Shown one piece after another: positions 34,075-46,400 of a stretch of DNA of 64,000 nucleotides (position 1 is the first letter of the stretch; every line of letters begins with the position of its first letter). This DNA comes from Cichorium intybus. Lineage: Eukaryota > Streptophyta > Magnoliopsida > Asterales > Asteraceae. The position numbers and the translations under genes are program-made. Below the pieces are notes generated by a model. It ran no database searches. It saw only the letters and a program-made list of their open reading frames with translations, and was not told the origin of the DNA. The stretch is taken from contig CM042016.1 of NCBI GenBank assembly GCA_023525715.1, positions 61,231,882 through 61,295,881 of the forward strand, written 5' to 3'.

Positions 34075-34075
34075 G

Positions 34076-35331
34076 GCAAACAGGACTCCGATTACGCTTC
34101 CCAATAGTGGATATTAAATTACTTTTTGGGAGTAATGATGCAAATCTGTTGCAATTATTACGCGTCATCAAAGCAGAGACGGCTGATTAGCGACTGATTA
34201 GACGTTTTCCACTCTTTTCGCCAGAGCATTTAATGAGTTCTCATACTGACTTTATTCTTCAGCAGTATTTCTCAGTAAATTTAACTCTCTCTTCCACCTG
34301 TCTATCTATCTAATGAATATCTATGATTATTGAAATAACAACCAATTTCAATATATGATTTCGAAAATTCTAGTCAAAGATCGCAACTCATTTTCACCAT
34401 GAGAAGCTGTGAGACTCAAACAACCTCTCTCGACCCTTCTATCAATTCTCCACACTCAATACATTTCCATATAACTGTAACCCTTATGAAGGCTTTCAGC
34501 GTTACCACTGAAAGCTGATGGTTATACAAAATCTGTGTTCATGATTTCAGAATTGTTTCCACCACAGTTTCGAATGAAACCCAAAAATCCGAACACACTA
34601 AGGAATTGACGAAGACTTCAAAGGAAATCTCAACCTTTTTGTTTTTGCGTGATCTTTATGAAATCTACTCCACCAAAGTACTTTCTATCCAAAAAGATCC
34701 AGTTTTTCATTTTTTTTTGAGATTTCAAAAATATTTCCCAAGTCAGACAAAATTCTCCTCATCCTCACTTGTTTTCATGACTTCTCTGGTCAAACAAGTC
34801 CTTTCTTCTGATTTCGGACATTTCTCACGTTTTCGGAATTCGAAAGAAAGTTAAACCCACCTCATAAACCCAAAATCTTAAAAGAAACCTTTCAATGATT
34901 CTTATCAATCAATTGATCGTAATTCAACGGGATACCACAAAATCACTTTTGAATCTCTCTTGATTCCGAAGGAAGAGATCATTGCCCGGGGTCAATCAGT
35001 TTTATGTCATTCCGACATCACACATTACCAAATTAATTTTGATTTTATTCTTTATCTTTGACACACTCTTGCACGAAAATCATTATTGATTTTTCTAACT
35101 CTGGTTGATTTTATGATAAGGATTCAGGTTGATGACCTGGCATTTTTTGAATTTTTGGATGAGGTAATCAAGATGTGTCCGTTACAACGTCATCTCCACA
35201 GCAGCTACTTTCTCGCTTTTCACGCTCCTGCAATGCGACTTTTGGGGGTCACTCATGATGATAAGGCGTGATTCTTGGGAAACGATAATCGACTGAAGCG
35301 GGATTTCCTTTTCTAAACACTCTCCAAAGGA
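34076..35331. other. spacer between two divergent TATA boxes in C1
   Basis: 1.26 kb with no supported gene, lying between the minus-strand TATA at 34067 and the plus-strand TATA at 35332. It could act as a shared bidirectional promoter. TTCCGA/TCGGAA words recur. Short ORFs here look like chance. Confidence 0.4.
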
Positions 35332-35339
35332 TATTTAAA
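35332..35339 (+). promoter_or_regulatory. TATA box ahead of the C1 extra ORF
   Basis: TATTTAAA, 105 bp before ATG 35444. The stretch between is C/T-rich (CTCTCTTTCATCTCC, then CTCTCAAGAACTCTCAA), like a plant 5' leader. C2 has the same arrangement at 41388. Confidence 0.5.
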
Positions 35340-35443
35340 GGGTTTCTTGGGTTACTCTCTTTCATCTCCGCTCTTCATCTCTCACGCAAGAACTCTCCAT
35401 CTTCAAAGCCCTCTTTTTCTCACGCACTCTCAAGAACTCTCAA

Positions 35444-37626
35444 ATGGCTGGTTCATCTTCTGCAAACGACAATACATCCTCGTCTCTTATGTTGAAGATC
35501 AAACAAAATCAGAATATGATTATTGATCTTAACTCTTCCAAGTATAATGAAGCTCTTCAGCCGATGATCGAGTGTCTCAAATTTTCCAGAATCTGCAAAG
35601 CCCTAACTGCTTCAGAGGAGGTTCCAATCGTGTATCTCTCCTCTGCATACTCATCAGCATTCTACAACAAGGCTGATGATGTTGTTACTTTTGAGGTAGG
35701 ATCCATCAAGACGCGCATTTCCAAGTCCCGTTTTGAAAAATTGCTAGGGTTTACTGATCAAACTGATATTGTCGATCCTGATTCCCTTCCGCCTGCTACT
35801 CTTCCATGGTTTTTCTACCAACTAGGCTACAAGGGCGACATAACGCAACTCTCCAAGTTCACAAAGAAGGGTCTACCGCCTATGTGGAACTTTCTTTTCA
35901 CCATCTTGTTCAAATGTTTCTCTGAACGCACGACAGGCACAGACAGTGCAAGTAAGCTCTTTTACTCTATCTTCTATGGACTATATCATGACATCAATCT
36001 TGATTACGGGTCTATTATCTGGAGCCAATTTGTCGAGAGCGTAAACTACAAGAACCGTTACTCTAAAATATCTTGTGCTCGATTTTGGTCCATTGTGGTG
36101 AAAAGGGCTATTGAGCAAAATCATCTCCATGTCATGACCGATTCTCTCTTAGCGGTTATTCCGACGTTGTCAACCACTCCGTTTGCAACCAATAAGTCGG
36201 AGGATTTTGATTTCATCGGATCAATTCAGATCACGATGTTGGACCGAGTTCCGAAGGACGTTCAATGCATCGCTGAATATAGACTGTTATCTCCATCGGT
36301 AGTTCGTAATGTTGACCAAGCACATCAAGACGCTTTTGACAGACTTGAAAATCCAAAGAAAATGGTTAAACGAAAAGGTAAAGCTGCAGCGTCTGACACC
36401 GAAAAATAGCCCAAACGTCCAAGGAGGCTTCGGAAGCTTGTCCAGTCTTTTCATTCCGAAAACGAACTCTCTGATACTCAACATATTCCGAATTCCCCAC
36501 ACAAAGTTCCGATTTCAGAAAATCTTGAAGATGTACCCCCTTCCAAGCCTTCTCCTCCTCCACTATCGCCGCCTCATGACCCTACACCAAAAACCACTCC
36601 TCATTCTAGTCCACAATTAACTCCTGAACGCTCACCCCTCCGAACCACCAACACTCAAAAGTCTCCATCCATATCACCCAAACAAACTACCATTCTGAAT
36701 TCGCCACATGTCAACCCTCCGTCAGATGATGATGACAAGGAAGATATTCTGGTTAATGATGACCAGGATGATCTTTCCGACTTCCTTGAATCTCCGTCCA
36801 CTGTTAAACTAAAGACCCACAGTTCTTCTATTTCGATGGCGTCTGATCAGCTTAAGGAAATCTCCGAAAAACTGGATTTACTTCTTCAATCCAAGGTGCA
36901 TCCCTCAATCTCCGACTGGCAATCCTAGTTGGATGCTCACAAGGACTCGGTGGACACTTTAATCACCGAAAATGTCAAACTCATGCGTGAATTCTCCTCC
37001 CTCATAGAGAAATCAGAAACCCAAATGCAAAATTCTGCCACCTCTATTGGCAGGCTGGAAAAAGATGTTCTCAAATTTACTCAGGACTTCCGAGACTCTC
37101 ATGTCAGGAACAATGAAAAGATGCAACAAGTCATCTCTAACTTTGGGAACATTCTGAAGAAAGAAAGAGAGGAGCTTTCCACATTACGTTCGGAAATGAA
37201 GGCAGGATATTCCGAATGGGTATCCTCTATGGATACAAAGTTTGAACAACTGCAAAAGGATTTGGCCACGGAAAATTCCTTGATGGATACATTAGCAGCC
37301 AAAGAAACCAAAATCCAGGTTCTCAAGTCGGATATCCGACACAAGTCTGCCATTCTCACCTCCGCTGTCTCTCAAAACAAAGCTGTTCGAAATGGTGTAT
37401 CTGAAATTGACTCTTTCCTTCATTGGATTGTTGAAGACATTGATCCAATTCTCACTCCTCAGGTGCGCAGACATCTAACCCTTAAGCTTCATCATGAATT
37501 CAATCTTCTAGCCGCATTAAAGGGTGTTTCGGAAGGTGTTGCCTCTCCAAAACAAGGGGGAGACGAAACCAATGAAGAAAGTACGTTCAATCAGGACACT
37601 CCGAAGAAAGACAACCCGATCAAAAC
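35444..37626 (+). pseudogene. C1 extra ORF behind pol, 5' part
   Basis: ATG 35444 (MAGSSSANDN) opens a frame that continues to the C2 insertion, with only two stops (TAG 36407 and TAG 36926). Residues 20-300 form a domain shared with C2 (RTTGTDSASKLFYSIFYG, then LDYGSIIW). Next come a basic stretch, a Pro/Ser-rich stretch (about 36500-36700), an acidic stretch and a long coiled coil (36929-37400). The frame resumes at 51262. The position matches the env-like ORF of Sireviruses, but I see no signal peptide or membrane span. Role unknown. Confidence 0.65.
37622..37626. repeat. C2 target-site duplication, left copy
   Basis: AAAAC here and at 51257-51261. Removing C2 and one copy restores an uninterrupted frame across the junction. 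Confidence 0.85.
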
Positions 37627-38134
37627 TGTTGGGTGTTGAAATAAGAGAATAGATGAACTAATTTTGATATGCAATCAATAACACAATCAATAATATAATG
37701 ATAATGCAACAGAGCTAATTGAACAATGATATATGAATAACATGTGCCGAATGATTCGATTAGAACTTTGATTTTACAATTGGGTTTTCTATCTTGGAGA
37801 TATACAATTTTTGTAAACTAAGCTTGTAATCTCACTTTTGACATGGTATGGTATCACTGATATTTATACTGAATCAGTGATACCAATAGTACAACTTTTA
37901 CAGAGAATATCCTATCAGTGTACTAGCCAATAGGATAGAAGATTCATGCAACACGTATTGTACTATACGTGTGCACACAAAAGACAAGAGGACAGGCTGT
38001 GAAGTCTTCAGATCTTTTATGCATAACACTTCGGAGTCTTTGGACTTCGATGTCTTTTTTTGTTTATTCACTTCGGGGTTTCTTATGGGTAAGACTTCGG
38101 ATATATCAGCACTTTAACACAAATGATCTCAACA
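37627..38134 (-). repeat. C2 3' LTR (508 bp)
   Basis: In plus coordinates it runs from TGTTGGGTG to GATCTCAACA. The LTR TATA box is on the minus strand at 37861-37868, inside a 12-bp inverted repeat. Confidence 0.9.
37850..37884 (-). promoter_or_regulatory. TATA box inside a 12-bp dyad (C2 LTR)
   Basis: GGTATCACTGAT and ATCAGTGATACC are perfect inverted repeats around an 11-bp centre that contains the TATA box (minus strand TATAAATA, 37861-37868). The 5' LTR copy (50972-51006) has one mismatch. Confidence 0.65.
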
Positions 38135-38150
38135 ATCTCCCCCTTTGTGT
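38135..38150 (-). other. C2 polypurine tract
   Basis: The minus strand reads CACAAAGGGGGAGAT next to the LTR, the typical Sirevirus tract. Confidence 0.8.
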
Positions 38151-38166
38151 GAAGTGAATCCGAAGT

Positions 38167-41100
38167 CTATACTCGAAAGTTTCTCTTGTATGCCCGCTTC
38201 AGAGTCTTTCTTACTGCAAGATACCAGTTCATATGATCTATGAACTTCTTCTTTTTCTCGGTGGAATTTGCATGACAGGCATTCACATGAGAAATCATCC
38301 CTGTGATGAATGAGGAGGGATGAAGGCGTATGTAGTCTATTTCAAAGAACTTGATTGTGACTTCGGTTTCATTTCGAAGTCCTTTGAAAACTACGCCATA
38401 TGGTTCGTCTAAGATCTCTCCATTCTTGAATCTTGCTATGTTCCGAACTACAACAGGAGGCGTGTTCAAAGGTTGTCTGTAGTAGGAACATAGCTCCAGG
38501 TCTTGTTTTGCAAACCGGAGAAGATAATTGTTAAGAAAGCCCAGTATGTGATTTTTGATAGCAAGGGCAGACATTGCAGCATGAGCAGCATCCCCGCTTC
38601 GTAGAAGATCAAGAATCTGGATGAAGTCCATAGGATTCATGATTGGGATGTCTGCAATTGAGAACCTGGATTCAACTTCGTCTGCCCCCCTAAGAACAAG
38701 AAATTCATAATTTCTGAAGCCCAAATAGACTTCAGCTTCTTTAATTGAAATGATTTTCTTTATCTTGTTCAGGCTCCAAACATAGCTCTGCCGTTGAATG
38801 TATTTGGCATGAAAGTTTATTTTGTTGGTCCAAAAACTTGCTTTCTGATCCTCTGGTACCGAAGAGACGAATTGAAGGAAAGCGAAAGTCTTCGGATTGA
38901 ATGGAATGTCAAGCTGGATGTCTTCGGAGTCAACAATTGCAAAACTCCAAAGAGGAAGTCTGTTAAGTACATTTGGATTTTGAAATCCAAATTGCTTGAT
39001 TGCCTCAACGGTCCATTCACCATTATCTCGAGCAAATTCATTTATCTTGATCATCAAATTGTAATATGCTTGCCTGGCCATGTATGTTTCTTCCATGTGT
39101 GCGGCAATTATGTTTTCTAGTGATCGATCTGTTGAGCTTCCAGTTCCAGCCGATCCAATAGCACCCATGGCTGTGGTTGTAATGTTTGAGGTTGAAGGAC
39201 CTGCTGTGGCTGCAGGGATCTGTCTAGGCCTGCCCTGTGGCCTAGACAACCTGTCAGAAAAATTTATTAGAGGTTGAAGTGCAACTCTCAGCTTTGTAAT
39301 CAAATCTTGTGTGAGAGCTGCATTCGTTCGTTGCAGTTCCTCTGTAAATCTAGTAACATCCGAAGCGGTTTAGGCGGCAGTGAGCTCTTCAATTTTTGCT
39401 CTAGCCTCATCAAGCTCTTTTTCAAGCTTGGTACTTTGCTGGAATTCACTCCGAAGTCCTTGCAAGGCTTTCATGACTTCGGAGTTTGTTTTGTCGGTCT
39501 TCTCAGCAAGAGCATCAACTTTCTTGTTGATGGAGGTGACAGCGGATTCCAACTTCTTTTCGAAGGAAGATTGGATCTTATTTTGTTCATCCAAGAGCTT
39601 TTGTTCAAGCTTTTGTATGGAATCCTTGAATTCTTTGGACAAGGAGAACTCCAGAGATTCAATCTCTTCGGTGATGTCACCCAAGGTGGGTTTGGTGGGA
39701 TCAAAGCCAGTTTGAGCTTGAATGACAGTGTCAAGCTTAGAGTTGAGGACTTTGTACTGTTTCATTAGTACAAATTCTTCATCTGGAAAATCTTTGTCTG
39801 ATACTCCTTCAACATACAAAGGAGCCATATGAAAGGCCTCAAAGAAGGCAACTGAAGTGGGGTTTTGTCTTGATGGTGATATGGGTAAATCAAACTCTGG
39901 TAATGAAAAATCAATACCAGAGACAGAGACAGGTATTTCGGAAGTTGGAGGAGCAGTTGTTGGTGGTGGTGGTGGTATGTCAGATGTAGTAGCGTGAATG
40001 GTGGTAGTTTGTTGAGCTGTTGTGGGAGGTGGTGGAGAAGGTATAGTATGTGTAGGTGTGGGTGGTTTGGTTGTTTTAGGTGGAGATGGAGGAATGGTAG
40101 TTTGTAATGGAGAGGTAGGTCTGGTTGTTAATGTAGGTGAAGGAGGTTGATCAGCAAACAATTCTTCTTCTTGTTCTTCTTCATGGACTGTGGATGGAGT
40201 CCTTTCTGAGTCCGAAGACTCATCCACAACCATGATTTTCCTTTGCCTCTTCGGCTGTTTCCTCTTCGGTGATGTTTTCACCGAAGTCTTTCTTTTCTTC
40301 TCTTCCTTTTTAGGACCGCTGGGTCCACCAGCCATTTTCCTCTTCCCTTTTCCTTTTGGAAGCTCTTTCACAGGTGCAACCTGACTCATATCGCGAGTTG
40401 GGTAAGGAATTATTAAGGTATTGCGATAGGAGTTTACCTCATTGCATTCCAGTGGAACTTTGGATAGCATGACATTTGGTATTTGAGCACAGAAGTGAGC
40501 AGGTTTGTCATCTAGAATAGGAATCGCAATGGGAGTGAACTTCATCTCAGCGAGTGAAGGGTCAGGAACATATCCGGCTTTTTGGTAGTGAGCATGTACA
40601 ACAATCACCCAAAATATAGGGTTTGCGATTTCAGTTCCCTTCAAGCTGTGGTTTATATGGGAGCAAAAATCAGACCAGAGGATAGATACATAGTCTACCT
40701 TTACATCGTAGAAGATCCCATACAGAAGACTTTGGAAGGCCACACTCGCCGAGTCTAATCCTGCTGTTCTTCCTGAGAGACATCTAAGGAAGATACTGAA
40801 GAAGTATCTCCAAAGATCAGGAAGTTGGTTTTTCTTGAACAGACTGTTCTTCTCGAGCGGAGGGTCGTATCCCATCTCATTGAAGATGCCAACGAGTTGT
40901 TCAGCAGAGGGTACAACCATTTCTTTGGAATTGTAAACAGGAAGGCGAAGAGCTTCAGCAAATTTTTCTCTAGTTAATTGTACTTTCTTCGTTTTGCCCT
41001 TGGAGTCGACAACTTCATAGAATACAGACTTGACTTGGTTGTTGGAGTCAAACAGAGCATTAGACGTGTAGTGTGCCCTGTGAACCAGAGTCGCAGGGAT

Positions 41101-41277
41101 GGAGGGAGTGCAGGTTAAAGCGTAACCTAGTACGGACCTCTTCATGCATTCCACCAATGCATCGATGGGTTTAGGGTAAAGAGATAGATCGTTTCGTAGA
41201 ACTAGGTTTGATGATTGATTCTTGAGATTAGGAATAGACATGGCTTCAGCGGTTTGCGATGATGCTTCAGCAGCCAT
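38167..41277 (-). pseudogene. C2 extra ORF behind pol, one internal stop
   Basis: ATG 41277 (MAAEASSQTAEAM) opens a frame of 1037 codons with a single in-frame TAA at 39370-39372. Residues 20-290 are the domain shared with C1 (RTAGLDSASVAFQSLLYG, VDYVSILW). Next is a basic nuclear-signal-like stretch (KGKGKRK, SPKRKQPKRQRK). Pro/Thr-rich repeats span about 385-460 and a coiled coil about 530-635. After the stop comes a C-terminal domain (WSLNKIKKI, LRGADE, IPIMNPMDF) matching the C1 one (WSLKKIIQL, FRGDDK, LPFMNPFDW). The stop falls between coiled coil and C-terminal domain. No membrane span is seen. Position is env-like, function unknown. Confidence 0.7.
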
Positions 41278-41387
41278 TGATGGTCAGATGAAGAAGATGA
41301 GAAGTTTGTAGATTTCTTTAAGAGTAAGTTTGCAGAGAGAAATGAGAGTTGTGTTCGCGTAAAGAGTGCAATGGAAGAGGTGGGAAG

Positions 41388-41395
41388 TTTATATA
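41388..41395 (-). promoter_or_regulatory. TATA box ahead of the C2 extra ORF
   Basis: The minus strand reads TATATAAA, 111 bp before ATG 41277, followed by a C/T-rich leader. Spacing is close to the 105 bp in C1. Confidence 0.55.
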
Positions 41396-43160
41396 GCATT
41401 CGTGGTCCCTAGGCCATTTAATGCACGTTTGAAATGGTCCAGTAGAAAGTGGACACCCTAGCACCTGCTCGTCCCACTATCTCAGCAAAAAGGAGAAATA
41501 TACGGCTGTCAGTTACAATGATTCAAAATTTGAACTGTTATCTTTTGAGAAGTCATTATGGTTAATGTTTTTCATTTTATTCTCATTGACAGCTGTAAGC
41601 AAACGGTTATAACTCAAGGAATGTTTGTCTCTGTGATTTATCATAAATGTGGAAATCATTTGAACATTTAATTGACTTCACAGTTATGAAAAATTATGAC
41701 CGTTGAGGGTACGCTTCGGATCATAAAGTTCCTCACTTCGGTGCGTTTACTATTGACTCCGAAGAGTGTTCTGTCACTTCGGTGATTGACAAATGATTGC
41801 AAAGTGTTCATCACTGTACCGAAGTCCATATGTTTTTCTCTTTGTTTTTCTATAAGTTTTTGATTTTTCTTTTGACTGATGCAATATGTCGTTTAACTTT
41901 AGTTTTCATGAATAATATGAAAAGATGATTTATTCGAGTTAATGTTCAGAGTCGTTCGAATCATGTTGGAAGTCTATTTTTCGTTTGGAAGTTTGTTTGA
42001 TTCAATATCGGTCATGAATTTATAAGTCTAATTACCCCATCACTGACTTGATTTCGCATTAGGAAACATGTTTTGAGTTGTGCTTATGTGCTTCAAACTT
42101 TTCAAATATAATAAAGATAACATCCTTATCATTTGAAATTTAAAGAGGTTTTCATTCATGAATTGAACATCAGAAGTGTTTCAGAAGGTTTGATTGGATT
42201 GTTTTGAAGATTCATTTGAAAAATTTATTCCTTTTCATCAGTTGAAGTGTTTGGATACTAAGCTCAGATGACAAGCCTTTGAGCTTCGTATACCACTCCT
42301 ACTTTATCATTTAATACAGACTACTTGAAATGTTCATATTCCTCTACAAGGTACTCGACTATGTTATAGGAGCTCCTTGTATCGTTATTTAAAATAGAAG
42401 AATAAGCTTTTGAATGCTGATTTTTCTTTTGCATTCCCTTGGTTATCTTTTGATTTTTGTTTGTCTTTGTTTCTTTTGACAATTGTTTTCTATTTTTCTT
42501 TTTCTTTCTTGTTTTCTATTTTGAATTTCCTTATCCGAAGATATAGAACATCACCATATGTTTTCTTTCTCTGGTGCATTTTGTTTTTGTTTTAAACAGT
42601 CCTTGTGAGTGAAAATCTTCATATAGTTCAAATTTGTACCATTTAATGAAAAGAGATGTAAATTTGCTTATCAAACGATGTTGGTTCTATTTTTGAGGAA
42701 AACTTCGGAGCACTTTGAATTATCCTTTGTAGTTTTGCGGCTACATGATTAGTTTGAAGTTGAAGCGAGTCAAGTTTCGAAGGGTGGTTAGAAATAGACA
42801 TTATGTTAAGGTTATTGAAATCAAACAAGGCTTCAAAGTGTAAAATAGCCTTGACCTCATTTCGAAGTCTGTTTTCTTACCAATGTTTCAAGTCGATTCC
42901 CAAATACCTTTTAGTGCAATAAGGTATGATTTTCAGAATCTAAAATCAAAGTTTTGTCCTTTACTTGGTTAATTCATGAGAGAAAACTTAAACTTTGTCA
43001 TTGTGTATCAGAATTTTCTTTTCGTTTGGTATAAATTTTTCTTGTTTTTGAATTTCCTTAGTCTTAAACAACTCTTTATTTTTATCTTTAAAGGATGAAG
43101 TTAACATTTGTTCAAGTGATTTTCAAATTTGAAGGGTTTATTTTGAAGAAAAGTTTGTTC
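41396..43160 (-). other. C2 spacer between pol and the extra ORF
   Basis: AT-rich, without a supported ORF. It may hold the upstream part of the promoter for the extra ORF. The Agenet unit of C1 has no counterpart here. Confidence 0.5.
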
Positions 43161-43429
43161 CGCAGACCTCCGAAGTGATATTTTACTTCGGAATACTGCG
43201 GTGAAGTAGCAAGTGTTTTTGCTTGTTTTTCTCCGATGACCTCCGAAGCCAAAATTGACTTCGGGGGTCTGCTGAGTTGTTTTTGTATCTTTTCAAGGTA
43301 GCAAGTTCTTTGATGATCTCCGAAGTCAAAATTGACTTCGGGGATCGTGGAGTTTATTCTTTTTGTAAATTTTCAGAACTGCTAATATTTCTCCGATGAG
43401 CTCCGAAGTCAAAATAAACTTCGGGGGTC
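43161..43429 (-). repeat. four tandem hairpin units behind C2 pol
   Basis: Hairpins lie at 43161-43200, 43238-43269, 43315-43346 and 43398-43429, so the repeat period is about 77-83 bp. Each has arms CTCCGAAGTCAA and TTGACTTCGGGG or close variants, with loops of a few bases. Unit 1 has different outer arms (CGCAG/CTGCG). Unit 3 is nearly perfect (GATCTCCGAAGTCAA against TTGACTTCGGGGATC). The array starts about 60 nt after the pol stop on the element strand. Confidence 0.75.
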
Positions 43430-43489
43430 TGCAGAGTTTATTCTTTTTGTAAATTTTCTGAACAGAGTAAGAGTGAACAAATCTGGATT

Positions 43490-46400
43490 TTATTGAAGAG
43501 TTGATCCATCTATCATTCCAATTCCCCGAACGATTCTTGTGAATGCTTCTTCATTTAGAGCCTTTGTGAAGATATCTGCCAATTGCTCTGTAGTGTAAAC
43601 AAAGTGCACCTCAATATTCCCCTCCTCAACATGACTTTTGATGAAGTGGTAGCGAAGAGCTATATGTTTCATCTTGGAATGTTGAACTGGATTGTGGCAT
43701 ATACGAATTGCACTTTGAGAGTCACAGAACAAAGGAATTTTTCTCATATTAATGGCATAGTCTTTCAATTGACTTTGAATCCAAATGATCTGCGAAGTAC
43801 ATGCTGCAGCTGATACATATTCAGCCTCTGCGGTGGAGATAGAGACACAAGTTTGTTTCTTGGATTGCCAGCTGATAAGTTTTCCATCTTAGAATTGACA
43901 ACCCCCTGAAGTGCTCTTGCGATCAATAGAGCATCCACCAAGATCAGAGTCTCAGTATGCTTGAATGTAGAAACCAGAGTTTGCTGGATACCACAGACCA
44001 TAAGCAGTAGTTCCATGAAGATATCAGAATATTGTCTTAACAGCAGCCAAGTGAGGTTCCCTTGGATCAGCCTGATACCTTGCACAATTGCAGACTGCAA
44101 ACATGATGTCAGGACGACTGGCTGTAAGATAGAGCAATGATCCAATCATGCTTCGGTATTGCTGTATGTCGGTCTTTGGTTTGTCCAATGATGGATTTAA
44201 CCTTGTACCTGCAGGTAAAGGAACTTTTGCTTTGGAGCAGTTAGTCATTCCGAAGCATTCAAGCAGACTCTTCGTATATTTTTGTTGATTGATGAATATC
44301 CCCTCCTTAGATTGTTTGATTTGTAAACCAAGAAAGAAGTTTATCTTTCCCATCATACTCATTTGAAATTTGCTTTTCATCAGTTTTTCAAAGTCTTTTG
44401 ACAAATTGGGGTCAGTGGATCCAAAGATTATGTCATCCACATAAATTTGGACTAACATCAAGTGAGATCCAACTTTCTTTCTAAAAAGTGTTGGGTCCAC
44501 TGATCCCTGTTTAAAGTTTGATTCTTTTAAAAATTTAGTCAAGGTCTCATACCAAGCTCTTGGGGCTTGTTTTAAACCATAGACTGCTTTGTCTAGGACA
44601 TAGCAATAGTTCGGATGAGTTTTACTTTCAAAGCCAGGTGGTTGTTCAACAAAAATGGTTTCCTCGAGATCACCATTCAGAAAGGCACATTTAACATCCA
44701 TTTGATAGACATCAAAATTTTTGTGTGCAGCATAAGCTAAAAATATCCGAACTGATTCGAGTCTGGCAACAGGAGCAAAAGTTTCTTCATAATCAATCCC
44801 CTCCTGTTGACAGTAACCCTTGACAACCAACCTAGCTTTGTTCCGAACTACGTTGCGTTCGGTGTCTAGTTTGTTACGGTACACCCATTTGAGATCGACA
44901 ATTGAGGCATTTGCAGGTTTTGGAATTAGCCTCCAGACTTTGTTTCTTTCAAATTCTTCTAATTCCAACTGCATTGCTTCAATCCAGTCTGAGTGATCAA
45001 ATGCATCTTTGACGTTCTTAGCTTCTACCTTAGAGATAAAGACATTGCACATACACAACTCAGAATTTTTGTTAAGATCTAATTGCTTTTCGTGAAGTTG
45101 TGCATGAGTCAGCACTTTATCTCGAACGTCACCGATGATAAGTGATGGAGGATGATTTCTCATCCATTTGTCCAAAGGAGGATAGTTTGGATCAAAATCA
45201 GGAGGTCCTTCAGCATCGATGTCCTCAATATCTGAGGGATATCCCGAAGTGGAAGGAAAATCACCCATTAGCAAGTGATTATTCGAATTTGTGTTGGTTT
45301 GTGGTGTGTGTATTTGTGAAGTAGAGTTTGATACGTTTCCCCCTTGGACATTTGTTGGTGTTGAGGAGGTGGTAGCTTTATCCGAAGCGATTGTTGTGAC
45401 TAAATTCGGAGTGGAAATCTCTGGCTCCCCCTGGATTGTTGGATACATGGATATGATATTTGAGATTGACTGGGGTGTAGAGATAAGAGTGTTGGTTCCT
45501 TCTGGATTGTTGTTTGATTCCCCATCAGTACTTGTACTGCCAGTACTTCGGTTTGATGGCTCCCCCTCAACACTTGCATTTTCCATACTCTGGTTAGATG
45601 GCTCCTCCTCAACATAAGATGGTCCTTGTATGCTGCTTGTAGAGGAGTCATCGGGTCCGTCTGTGAGCTTGGAGAGTTCGGACTCATGGTTATCTGGTGC
45701 TCTGACTTCGGAGTCCGTAGCTCTCACAGGTTGATCAAATAAAAGTGAGAAGTCTGTGTCGAATGTTGTGATTTGAGTAGCATCTACAGCAGGCTTTGGA
45801 AAGATTGAAGACATAGGAAATGGGTGCAGAGACTTCTTGATGTAGTAGTCATCAAACCTTAGATTAAAGGTTTCTTCGATTTTGCGAGTCTTCTTGTTCA
45901 TGACTCTGTAGGCTTTTGAGTCTTGAGAGTAACCAAGGAAGATGCCTTCTTCTGATTTGTCATCAAACTTGGTCAAGTGATCCTTCATGTTTAAGATAAA
46001 ACATCTACAACCAAAGATGTGAAGGAATTTGACATTTGGCTTTCTTTGGTTGAGTACTTCGTAAGGTGTAATATGAAATCTTTTGTGAATGTAGGATCTG
46101 TTTTGAGTAAAGCATGTAGTAGAGATAGCTTCAGCCCAGAAGTACATGGGTAAGTTTGCGAAGTTTAGCATTGTTCTGGCTGCTTCACACAAAGAACGAT
46201 TTCTTCTTTCCACAACCCCATTTTGTTGAGGAGTATAGGGTGCAGAGAAGTTATGACCAATTCCTTTTGTCTTCAAGAATCCATCCAAGGTATGATTTTT
46301 GAACTCCGAACCGTTGTCATTGTGCACAGTTCGGACTTTCTTGTTGAGCATCAATTCCATTTTCTTTATAAAGATGATGATTTCTTCAGCTGCATCGGAT

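Noticed and set aside
36309..36620. 103-codon ORF overlapping the end of the first C1 extra-ORF segment
   Set aside because: It is the +1 shadow of the extra ORF, whose own frame continues past the TAG.
39274..39768. 164-codon plus-strand ORF opposite the C2 extra ORF
   Set aside because: It is a mirror of the coiled-coil codons of the minus-strand ORF; no promoter or motif supports it.
42410..42595. Phe/Leu-rich 61-codon ORF in the C2 spacer
   Set aside because: T-rich sequence produces Phe/Leu by composition, and there is no counterpart in C1.
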